NCBI GenBank assembly: GCA_914767715.1
Contig: OU612074.1
Coordinates: 23,114,062 to 23,174,061 of the forward strand
DNA: 60,000 nt
Source of the DNA: Membranipora membranacea
Lineage: Eukaryota; Bryozoa; Gymnolaemata; Cheilostomatida; Membraniporidae
Direction of reading: 5' to 3'
This document shows positions 1 through 9,060 of the stretch, in pieces. The position numbers and the translations under genes were made by a program. Under the pieces are notes generated by a model, which was not told where the DNA came from, made no database searches, and was given only the letters and a program-made list of their open reading frames with translations. Each line of letters begins with the position of its first letter. Positions within the stretch are counted from its first letter, which is position 1.

Positions 1-353
1 AATCATAAATGTGTCGCATCAGTTAGAAGAAAACAAGGAAAATGCTTGTCTTACGTAGTGATGTGTAAGCCCAACAAGGAACGAGTCGAATGACTTGTAA
101 GCTTGTTTAACATATTTGTAATCGGTTGCTCAGCTTTGCATCTGCTCTGACAGCGGTATGCTCATCTACCTATTCATGTCTGTTCTGAATAGGATCATCA
201 AGCCAGTGGTCTACTGAGATGTTGCCAAATTCAATGTAACAGGCACTGTCAGAATAGGTTTGAGTCAACGGAACAGGGTTACACCGAGGATTAAATCTTA
301 GTGCTTGAATATGCTAAAGTCTAACGATGTTCATAATATTTTAATTTTTTCAG
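1..353. other. intron sequence of copy A
   Basis: This stretch aligns closely with the copy B intron beginning near 28990. The exon before it in copy B (28704-28931) must lie left of the window in copy A. No other signal is seen. Confidence 0.8.
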
Positions 354-482
354 GGAGCTTATTCAGTCCCACAAAAGCCTCCAATATGGCTGGATTGTGT
401 AAGTTATGTGCGTTATGTTGGGCTATGGGCTATCTGGAGATCGTTTGCTGAAAGATACTTTGATGAAGAATCGAAAATTGCA
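354..482 (+). CDS. copy A exon, WxxCV segment
   Basis: Phase 0 to phase 0, 43 codons, preceded by TTTTTTCAG and followed by GTGAGT. It encodes the stretch starting [16 protein letters not shown], which holds the conserved Cys that pairs with the YKAC cysteine of an earlier exon. The small residue usually found after ALxxA/AIG is Trp here (AIWRSF) and Gly in copy B. Twelve of 43 codons differ by replacement from copy B. Confidence 0.9.
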
Positions 483-3400
483 GTGAGTTGTATATTTTTA
501 CATCACATTACTTGCGACGTCCATTTTGATTATTCATCATGACGTTCATTGAAGTTGGAATTTTCTTGAATCGACCCGCTCTCAGATACTTTAGAAAGGA
601 TGAGGTTGATATAGTGTGATTTTTTACTTCCTCACATAGGTAATACAATTCTAAAAGTACTTTTAGACCAAAATTTATTTACTGTTCATCAATATTGTTC
701 TAACATCTAGATGGAAGACATGTCAAGTGAGGTTCGGCAAGCTTTTGATGTATCTATGTCCAAGACAGACTGGATGGATTCTCAAACCAAGCTGCTGGCA
801 AAAGAAAAGGTGAACAATGTTTTCCAGTTGAAATTGTCTCAAATATTTAAATATCAGCTTGAGCATAATTATTTGATACAACATACAGTGGTGCGCGTAC
901 CACTGCACAACACACAGGTCTTCAGCTAGAAACCATGAGTCAAGTGCTGTTTCGAGGCCTTCTCTAGTACAACCTCTACATGGCAGGGCCAGCAGCATGA
1001 AGCTACCCTTGTGTGTTGCTGAGCATCTCAATCAATCTCATCGATCCCTCTGTGCATTTTGTAAGTTTTGGTGGTTTGACAGAGTTGGTGTGTTTACGCT
1101 GTTGCGCAACCAGGGAGGCTCAACTCATCGGCGCAAATTCGCTATCGTCAAGGCACCCGCCCCTCGTGCCACTTGTTCACTACTCAAAGTCACCACATTG
1201 AGCATAGTATAACTCATACACAAGTCAGGGAGATGATTTGTTAGCGCTACAGCCAGTGGGCTGACTGTGATTTTCTGTCTTGCTCTGCCTGCCTTTTATG
1301 CGAGGGCCAAGCTTTTAATCCTATGTTTGTAATACCTTTGATCTAACTCAGACTCACTTTGATTTTTCGCCCTGCTGAGGTTAAACTACTTTAATTTGAG
1401 TATTTAAGTCATAATTCTGCTTAGCCTTCTACCCAGAGCAGTTTGCTTATCATCACTTAAGGTAATGTCTAAGACCGATCCGAATATCAACATAACATAT
1501 ACTGTTGGAAAGCTACCGAGCTACTTGAAATGAATATCTGAACTAAGTCTTGATTCGATGACGTTGTGTCATTTTAGGGAGGAAATGAGGCAGAAAACGC
1601 CGTTGTTGTCAACGCAGGTGGGGGAGTCAAATTAATTGCAATAAATTTTAAAACAGGTGGAATATATACTTAGAGATAACTTTCATTGTAAGATTTGAGT
1701 TTCTTTGTTATGTGACTAGTCTAAATTGACTTCTTACATCACGCCATACAATGCATTTTTTTGTGAAGCCGCGAAAGTTTGTGAAACTCAATCATTAACT
1801 CAGAACAAATCCTAGGCTCAAAAAAAAGTATTATTTATGATGCCCTCTTAGAGTACACTTAAAATGTCATAGACATTGACTTTCAACAAAGTAGCTTGCA
1901 TATTGCCCTCATTCTAATCCTTAGAAGGATTATAACAAAAGGAATGAAATGCTGGCCAATTCCACAAAACAAAGTGAGTGTGCTAAACCCCAGCTTTCAA
2001 GTAATAGTATTACTTAGCTCCTGTCTTCACACAGTGCTGTTGCCAAATTCATGCAGATGGGCTTTCTGCCTTATGTACTATGCTTTTTGTGGCTGGTTTG
2101 AGTGCTCTTCCTGAAAGCCCAACTCTATTCTGAAATTTGGTAGCTGATCTAGCCATGAATCCACGGCAGCTAACTTCCACTGCGAACAATTCGCAATTCC
2201 AACCTTTGTCTTGGCATTGTGTGACCAGATCTTCGTTTCTTCGAGATTTTCTTCCCAAGGCACCGTCAATTCAATCAGTATTAGTGCTTTTTCTATGTCA
2301 GACCAAGCAATTAAGTCCGGTCTTTGGTTTGTGATCACAATATGCTGCGGCATGCTCAGTTGCTCTGTGAGGTCGCGTCTCACCTGCCATTCTCCGCTGT
2401 TCGTTAATCCCTTTTTGCGCAAAATCTTTTCATGGGCTTCACCACCAGCATTAGCATATTCACACTTCTCCGTGACATATTTACACGACACACTCAGGAC
2501 TTGATTATGCCTATACGTGTATCTTCCCAGGCTTTGTTGGCAATTCGACAGTATATGTCGAAGTGTGCCCATGGCCGAGCATTCGGCGGATTTGGAGTTT
2601 TCGGTCAAATTCCAGTGTTCCAGGTTTGCCGGGGTCGGTCGTTGATCATAAGCTGCACCAACCAGAAAGCTGATCCTTTGTGGCTCCATCGACCACAACT
2701 CTGTCCATTTTAGCTGACGCTGCTCAACAGACTCCCAACAAGACCATCTGCCTTGTTGGGCTTGGCCTACAGCTTGTGTCTGGCGGCGCTCCTCTTCCAT
2801 CTTGCGCACTCTCATCAACTTCCATCTCCCGTCTAACCTTTGGGCTTTCCTTTGAGAACCACCGGTTTGCTTCCCAGCCGATGCCATGACGTGCAGTTAT
2901 CACAGCATCCACAATCTCACCTATCTCCAGTCGAGATTTGGTAACTCTGACAGTCTCTGTGACAGACCATTTCTTACCAGTGTCAAGTGTTGGAACACAT
3001 TCCCTTATCACCTGGTCTGGTGACTCGTTCAACACCATATCCAGTCTCGCTTTTGATGTTTTGTACTCTTCATCAAGCGATTTCATAGTTAGTGAAAGAG
3101 TGAACGAACTGGCATACAGTGCATTAGTGTTGAAGCTCCTTGGAACTCCGAGCCACTTACGCTTGTGCTTGTAAATCATTTGCTCCATTCTCTCAATTGG
3201 TGTAAGCGGAATATCATAAACTGTCAGAGGCCACAGAATTCGAGGCATGAGTGCAAAAACATGATCATGAACGATGCAGACTTCACTGTCATCTACCATT
3301 AAGAAGCTATCATAATTTGTTTGAAGATGCCACTCAAGCTATTGGGAATCCTTGCAAAATAGTCCCTTCAATTCTCGATGCTGTACTGGTTTGAGTTTTT

Positions 3401-6400
3401 AAAAATTACCTCAATCATAGTTGGTCATCATCAACGACATTCCCAGCATATGATGTTCGGGTTGTGGTTATGAATCGAACCCGAGCATCTTTTGGCCACT
3501 GAGTTCTCATCACTAAATGTCCACTGTTTTAGCTTGCTGCGATGAATAATGACATTGGTTATCCGGACTGGATTCACAACGACACTGCGATGAATCTGGA
3601 GTATGAAGGGGTATGTCTAAGTCAGAGTCTGAGACGATCTGGTTATCAATGATCACATTGTAAATAGTCGTATGAACGTAGTTTTGATTCTAAATTTTTG
3701 TGTCAGAATTAATTGAGAAGATAAACTCAGGCTAGAAGAATGCAATCTGAATAGTTTACAGGATCTCAATTGAAACTGCTTTCAAGAACTATCTCCCATC
3801 AATCTATGTAAAATATTGCTAGGAAGATTCTCAGCTTTAAGCTGTCAAGCAAATAGTGAAATCACTATCAAACAGCGATGAAAGTGCCCAGAATTTATGA
3901 TTAATAAGACCTATTCACTTATTATACCTGGTCACTTATTTGAAAAAACTCCCATGAATCCCTGTCATGAAGCAAAGTGTTGAGATAAGCGACTAGCATC
4001 CTAACAAATATTCATAGCCAACTCAGCAAATGAGTACTCGGGTGCGAAAAACAGCTTAAACATATGTGGAGAACACAAAACCCATTCTTCCCAATTACCA
4101 GAAAAGTTGTTAACCATATCTGAACCAATGTACCTGCGGATTGATGACTCGGACAGTTTTGTAGGGTTGTTTTAGGTCAGGAATCATCCTTATCTGTTTT
4201 TTGGGAGAAGCCTATAAACTCAAGTGACGTTTGCTTGTTGTTTGTTGTTAGTATGTACCTTTATTATCTCATGATGAGACACCATTTGTGAGTTTTATCT
4301 TACCCCTTGATAATGGGGGATCGCTGATTATTTTTCACAGCTACAATTGTGAGCATCCGATCCTATACCGCTTGTGTTCCCATTCACTAAAGTGGGCTAA
4401 AATCTTGAGACCAAGAAATAACAGTGCCTTAGCCGTGAGGCGGTCGTATTCGGTGCCGAATTGCTCTAAGTTTGCAGGCAGCTCGGAGCACACCTTGGGC
4501 ATCAATTGAAGCCAATAGTAGGTAGACTGCACCGGGATTCGAACCCAAGATCTCCAATGCTTGTGCAATAGAGGGCAGGGTCTCAAACCAACTGCGCTAC
4601 TGGCTAATCCTAGTAGGAATCAATAAACTTCATAGCCATATCTGCTGGCTGAGATGAATAGCGTTAAAAGGTTTCAAAAATATTCAAAACTGTTTAGAAT
4701 GATAGATCGGAAACATCCCCAGATGTACTCAACACAGAAAATGAGACAATGATTCAATTCTGAAAATAATTAATAAATTTTTGATAAATAAATGTTAAAA
4801 TTAACGCCATCATGTCGCTAGTTTTTTTTTCTTGTCTTAGATCAACAAATCTACAGTTATCCCCCTTGATAAGTGAGGAAATCCACTAGATAAAGATCAA
4901 ATGCAGTTAATTAACTTGGTATTCACTGTTATTTATTATATAGCTAGAGTTTGACACAGATACATTCTTCCATAATGATCTGAACTGGCTGAAGTGGAAA
5001 CAGCTAAACGAATTATTACAAATAACTGAGCCTGTAAAAAAAGATAGATGGCCGGCAGGTCCGGCAGATATCACTGCTTCTTATCACCCTGAGCTGAATA
5101 CAATGGGTGAGTCTGTCCAGAATTTAAATATCTCTGTCACTGATCCAAAAGGAAATACCTTAAAGAAGAATCATTCATCTCTTTCAATTGGCTGGCGTCG
5201 GCCATTGACCCTAGCCGACCTGCGATCGAATGATGGATAATGAATTTACCATACATCCTAATTCCTTCAAAAATGAAGTTGACGATTACTCTTCAAAATA
5301 AACAAAAAAAAACAAACAAACAGAAATATAAATTAAACCTCATCTTGCTGACCTTCATTTTAGCTTAGATATTGCCCCCTAGATATTTAGGGAAGAGACA
5401 CATTCAGAAGTGATTATAACACGGGCCTTTATATAGAATTAACAAATAGCTTTTCTGGTATGTGTTAGAGATTTATATTCCACTCTAATCAAGCTTCTAA
5501 ACAGAGTTTTGATTATTTATTTTCAGTCTTACCTGCTGGTGCTCTTCAGCCTCCTTTCTATCACAAGCAGCAACCGATGTAAGTGAAATAAAGGAAGAGA
5601 ATAGAACCCTATCTTATTGTCATTTTCCTAAGTCTTTAGATGAAGCCTGTTTTTGATAAAGCTATAAGTTATACGGCTTCATTATTCCTATAACCAAAAT
5701 ATTGAGGAGTGTTAGCTAGATTTAATGGCTCTGATTGGCCTCTGATTGCAGGTCGCTGAATTACGGAGGAATGGGATCCTTCATCGGACATGCTATAACT
5801 CACGGATTTGATAATTCAGGTATGACAAACTTTTTCTCTTTTTTTTTTTTCTTTTTTAATATACACTTCATTAGTTTTATAGTGATTAATGCCAATAAGA
5901 ACATGCATACATCAAGATTAAAAGTTTACTAAAAAAACATGATTGCAATATTGACAGTTCATGATATTTCCCCGTTTATATTTGTGAAGAAAAAAACTCA
6001 AGGGATTAATTGAGCAACATGCCATTTGTCTCAGGGTTGTTTTGCTGTAAACTGTGCAGTAACTTCATCAATGTACAAAAGAAAAAATAATTCTTCATCC
6101 TTACATTGCTTTGCATTTGCGCAAATCCATGATATCTATGGCTCTTCATTTTCCTTTCTTCACAAAAGGTCGATTGTATGACAAAGATGGAAATATCGGA
6201 GGACAGTTGTGGGATGACAAAACAGAATCTTCATTCACAGAGAAGACAGAGTGCATGATAAATCAATATTCCTCTTATGAAATAGAAGAAATAAATCAAA
6301 ATGTGAGTTGTTTGACAGTTATGAACCGTGTCGTTGGAGAAAAGCTTAGGAAAGACAATTTTTAGGACAACTTTTAAATGTGGTAGTTGTAATAAACCGA

Positions 6401-7686
6401 AAACATTCCACACTTGGTTTCAATCCACATGTCTTAACGAAAAAAATTTTTGCCACAAATATTTGGCGACATCTCATATCTGTTTGCTTAGCAATAATGT
6501 GAAGTGAAATTTAAGCTAAACAAGAAATGATTTCTATCATACAGGTGAATGGTAAACACTCTTTGCCAGAAAATATCGCTGATAATGCAGCTATAATGAC
6601 AAGCTATGCGGCTTTCCTGAAACACGAAGAAAAGAACGGGCCAGGGCAACGCCTACCTGGGCTTATGCAATATAATTCTAAAGAATTGTTCTTTCTCAAT
6701 TTTGCACAGGTATGAGTCAGAACAGCAAAAAGCTTTACATGTTTTTACTGCTCAAAATCATCACAAGTTTATACTAAATGTGTTAATAACAGCTGCCACT
6801 CAAATCTAGTAGAGAGTAAACACATACATGGTGTAATAGTCAAATACAATGGGCTGTATGTATTCTTTCATTGATCAGTTATTTACTTGTCCCATTGCTT
6901 AGTGCACCTAATAATGTCTATATGATACCTGTTTCAGATGTATTGTCGAATTGACAGAGAGTCAGCCTTGAAGTATCATGTAACCGGAGGTCAGTTTATG
7001 AATACAGCTCCTGGTAAATGGAGGTATGTTAACAAAATCTGACATTAGTTCATGCTAGATAAATAACAAGTAGTGCCGATAACCCAAACATATACGCCAG
7101 GTTACGTAGTTTGGCAATGGTCAGATCGAATGAGCTTCTTGGATACGTGCGCATGACTTCAAGAAGTTAATAAGCAGGCTTGCTCATAATCACCATCAAC
7201 CCGTCTTTCCCTTGGCTGGTGACATGAGGCCTACTATTCACTGCCAGGCTATTGGTGTTGTAGAAGACCTTGGTTCAAGCCCCACTGGTTAGCTTTCAAG
7301 AGTTATTGTCCCTACACACTCTCCCCTCCAACCTTGGGTGGATTTTACCCACAAAAAAGTTCAGTCAAAAAAGCAAGATAGATATTTAAACTGACTTTTC
7401 AAGTATTACAACTGAATACTCAGAGTATAACTGTCTCTTACAATAATTTATTGATCACCAACTTACCTCTTCTAAGAATCAGACAACTCTTAATCAAGAG
7501 GCTGTGGCAAAATAATACTAACTATAATTAAAAATAAAATGAATCTATGTATCCATGTCTATGTATCATGCCCATTCCTTTTACAGAGTTATCGGACCCT
7601 TATCAAATAATGATGAGTTCTCCAAAGTATTCAGCTGCCCTGTCGGTTCTGTGATGAACCCAGTAGAGAAATGTACAGTCTGGTAG
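354..7686 (+). CDS. M13 neprilysin-like protein, copy A (C-terminal ten exons), catalytic Glu lost
   Basis: Joined exons 354-482, 711-809, 3533-3610, 4944-5106, 5527-5578, 5752-5819, 6169-6302, 6545-6709, 6938-7023 and 7587-7686 all have AG/GT borders and compatible phases, and stay open to TAG. They encode the C-terminal half of an M13 metallopeptidase: the WxxCV segment, WMD, IGYP, PAGxLQPPFY, [22 protein letters not shown] and the ending KCTVW. M13 enzymes are cell-surface zinc endopeptidases that trim peptides. Here HExxH is HAITH, so hydrolysis by the usual mechanism is not expected although the zinc ligands (His, His, Glu) are present. Five 5' exons present in copy B would lie left of the window, as would the exon before 354. 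Family assignment is certain; loss of activity is inferred. Confidence 0.9.
711..809 (+). CDS. copy A exon, WMD segment
   Basis: Phase 0 to 0, 33 codons. It reads from [12 protein letters not shown] to KLLAKEK and contains the family's WMDxxT segment. The acceptor is ACATCTAG and the donor GTGAAC, a slightly weak match. The first Met is internal to the protein and is not a start. Confidence 0.9.
866..1065 (+). repeat. dispersed ~190-bp repeat (SINE-like), copy 1
   Basis: It starts near CATACAGTGGT and includes GAGGCCTTCTCTAGTACAAC and GAGCATCTCAATCAATC. The same block recurs at 29866-30058 (paralogous position) and, at a different place in the gene, at 23958-24112 and 57990-58140. It is therefore a dispersed repeat and not only part of the big duplication. 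An inverted heptamer, CAGTGGT and ACCACTG, lies at its start. Its origin is not recognised. Confidence 0.6.
1960..3300 (-). mobile_element. 3' part of an RLE-type non-LTR retrotransposon (relic, copy A intron)
   Basis: On the minus strand, broken frames (2724-3299, 2078-2887, 2049-2258) give a chain found at the C-terminus of restriction-like-endonuclease LINEs. In order it holds [46 protein letters not shown] (CCHC-like finger), [17 protein letters not shown] (endonuclease core) and [15 protein letters not shown]. The frame changes twice, so it is dead. The first finger Cys is Ser here but intact in the copy B counterpart. It lies in the intron between the WMD and IGYP exons. Confidence 0.85.
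3533..3610 (+). CDS. copy A exon, IGYP segment
   Basis: Phase 0 to 0, 26 codons, reading [18 protein letters not shown] onward. IGYP is a hallmark just upstream of the substrate-binding part of M13 proteins. Copy B (32218-32295) differs at one replacement (Glu to Ile) and one silent site. Confidence 0.92.
3611..4943. other. intron of copy A with a SINE
   Basis: Noncoding, and close to copy B 32296-33617 throughout. Apart from the minus-strand SINE near 4380-4602, nothing is recognised. Confidence 0.7.
4380..4602 (-). mobile_element. tRNA-derived SINE (copy A intron)
   Basis: Read on the minus strand it has an A-box-like GTAGCGCAGTTGGT (4588-4601) and a B-box GGGTTCGAATCCC (4534-4546). A tail region with GGTGTGCTCCGAGCTGCCTG follows and is shared with the SINEs at 25791 and 20389. 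These are pol III promoter boxes of a tRNA-head SINE, not a foldable tRNA gene. Confidence 0.75.
4944..5106 (+). CDS. copy A exon with altered NAxY motif
   Basis: Phase 0 to 1, 54 codons plus one base. It ends in [15 protein letters not shown]. In neprilysin the corresponding Asn542-Ala543 binds the substrate backbone (NAxY). Here the tetrapeptide is TASY (5073-5084), so the Asn is lost and the Ala kept. Confidence 0.9.
5527..5578 (+). CDS. copy A exon, [10 protein letters not shown]
   Basis: A 52-base exon, phase 1 to 2, reading [17 protein letters not shown] across the junction. This is the conserved (V/I)xPAGxLQPPF(Y/F) strand that precedes the zinc helix in M13 proteins. The one difference from copy B is silent. 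Confidence 0.93.
5752..5819 (+). CDS. copy A zinc-helix exon, HAITH instead of HExxH
   Basis: A 68-base exon, phase 2 to 1, reading [20 protein letters not shown]. Both zinc-binding histidines are present (codons 5789-5791 and 5801-5803). The catalytic glutamate codon between them is GCT, Ala (5792-5794). Flanking residues match the family (GGxGxxIGHxITHGFD), so the change is not an alignment artefact. Confidence 0.97.
6169..6302 (+). CDS. copy A exon, GRxxDxxGN segment
   Basis: Phase 1 to 0. It reads [19 protein letters not shown] and then [12 protein letters not shown]. The usual aromatic pair WW is WD here. The Cys before xxxQY corresponds to the partner of the C-terminal KCTVW cysteine. 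The acceptor sits at CACAAAAG, with a pyrimidine run just upstream. Confidence 0.92.
6545..6709 (+). CDS. copy A exon with third zinc ligand, ENIADN
   Basis: Phase 0 to 0, 55 codons starting [20 protein letters not shown]. The family motif is GENIADNGG. The Glu (third zinc ligand, Glu646 in neprilysin) and the Asp (Asp650) are both kept. The Gly before the Glu is Pro, and GG is AA. Confidence 0.94.
6938..7023 (+). CDS. copy A exon, C-terminal pocket, His711 position is Thr
   Basis: Phase 0 to 2. It reads [20 protein letters not shown] and then MNTAPGKWR. Aligned back from the invariant Arg (Arg717 in neprilysin), the transition-state-stabilising His position is Thr (7004-7006), and it is Lys in copy B. 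The YC cysteine pairs with the YSC cysteine of the N-terminal region in the family. Confidence 0.9.
7190..7365 (+). repeat. possible SINE-like repeat in the last intron of copy A
   Basis: It contains GGTTCAAGCCCCA, which resembles a pol III B-box. It is followed by a CCTTGGGTGGATTTTAC stretch and a short A-rich end. The counterpart in copy B is 37795-37985. The assignment is weak because no clear A-box is seen. Confidence 0.35.
7587..7686 (+). CDS. copy A terminal exon and stop
   Basis: Phase 2 entry. It reads [20 protein letters not shown] and ends [10 protein letters not shown] then TAG. The (K)CxVW ending is the M13 hallmark C-terminus, so the protein is complete at its 3' end. Confidence 0.96.
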
Positions 7687-8127
7687 AACTTGCGACAACG
7701 TAATCAGTAAAAGCAGAAATATTATATCATAGATGCGCTTGAGTTATGATTCATCAACAGCAAAAAATAGCATAGCCGCAAGGAGTTACTATTCACAGGC
7801 CATCAATAGCAACTGTAGAAATATTATACCAATGCTGTTATCATTCGCAGTGATTATTGAGTATTAATTTTATTCCGTGTTAACTAATTATTTTATATAC
7901 TCTAACAGGTAAATCCGTGATACTTATCTCGACAGGTATTCCAACAAAATTTTTTTGCCTCATTCATATTCAGTAGGGTTTCCACCAGAAAGAGCATAGA
8001 TCAATTATTGATCAGGAGATTAAACCTATAACAGTCACAAAATGCCATATGTGTTTTGTTTAAATTTTACTAGTGTTCAAAAGGTTTTATCCATTCAAAT
8101 AAAAAAAAGTTCGTTTTGCCTCTAGCT

Positions 8128-8726
8128 TGTTAGGCCCATTACCCCTACTCTTACCCTTTGTGACAAAGTAAAATCCTTGGTGTTTCTTTTGACCATAAAC
8201 TCCGCTATCATGATCATGTGCAATCCATAGTGACTACTGCGTCTCAACGCATGAATATTGTGAAAAAATTTGTATACTATAGCTCAAAGCCCCTTTCTCA
8301 TATGTTATTCAAGAGGTTTATTGTATCCCTCATCACTTACTGTCTCCCAATACTTTTTACAAGCATCCATGCAGGCGACAAGAAGTCCTTACGCAAAATA
8401 TTTAAAGATGCCGCCAAGTTAGGGATTGAGCACCCCGATATAGACACTTGTACTACGGTACATACACGATGAAGAGCACTTTATCAATGACTTTCTAACT
8501 TAATGCCCCTCAGGTCGCTACCGCACCGTTAAATATCGGGGTACATGGGGTAGAGACAGCTTTTTAAGACATCTCATACATACACTTAATAATATACTAT
8601 TCTAAAAAAGTTTTTATACAACAGAGATCTGATTTTTCCATGTTTTTCTTTCTTGTCAGTATTAACAACGTATTTCGTGAGAAATTTTTGTCTATGATAA
8701 TAATAAATCCATCCATCCATCTCTCT
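8128..8726 (+). mobile_element. 5'-truncated LINE 3' end, present only downstream of copy A
   Basis: It encodes an RT C-terminal stretch including KILGVSFDHKL and SLITYCLPILF, typical of Jockey/CR1-type LINEs. It ends in an (ATCC)n-like tail after ATAATAATAA. The matching place after copy B (near 38757) goes straight from TTGCCTCT to CTGTCTTG with no insert. This is a truncated insertion that postdates the A/B duplication, or was cleanly lost from B. Confidence 0.75.
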
Positions 8727-8839
8727 GTCTTGAAATTTATTACAAGATACAAAGTGAATAGAGTGCACACAAACCCTGCCCCTGCTATCTAATTATCTAA
8801 ATCTAAATCTTAATCATAACAAAAGAGTCAGGGTTGATG

Positions 8840-9060
8840 ACATAAGCTTGTGAATCGTTCTACAGAGCTGTCCACTACTATCCAACAAGATTATTCCATT
8901 CCACCGCTGCCACCCTATGCAATACAAATACAACTCGCCGAAATGCCTACCATCAACATCACAAAAATTTGCATCAAGAAGCAATGAGTGCTGTGTCCAG
9001 GCCTTCTCAAGAGCAACCTCCACATCCCCCCATCACACACACCTCTGGTCAACAATATAA
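8840..9060 (+). repeat. diverged dispersed repeat
   Basis: It includes GCTGTGTCCAGGCCTTCTC and AGAGCAACCTCCACAT, related to the 866-1065 repeat family. It is paralogous to 38876-39098, and a more distant relative is at 17262-17425 / 52200-52370. Low-confidence grouping by eye. Confidence 0.4.

Noticed and set aside
711-929. Independent 72-codon gene starting at the ATG at 711
   Set aside because: The first 33 codons are the internal WMD exon of the M13 gene; the rest is read-through into the intron.
1579-1672. Open stretch [18 protein letters not shown] after a CATTTTAG acceptor, conserved at 30529-30617
   Set aside because: It lies between the WMD and IGYP exons, which already join in phase to give the expected [13 protein letters not shown] continuity. 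It runs into a stop and has no donor in phase, so it is not an exon of this gene; more likely old repeat sequence.
2078-2887. Host gene on the minus strand inside the copy A intron
   Set aside because: Its motifs (HILSNC, RPDL, ELTVPWE) are those of a retrotransposon endonuclease end, and the frame is broken between adjacent pieces.
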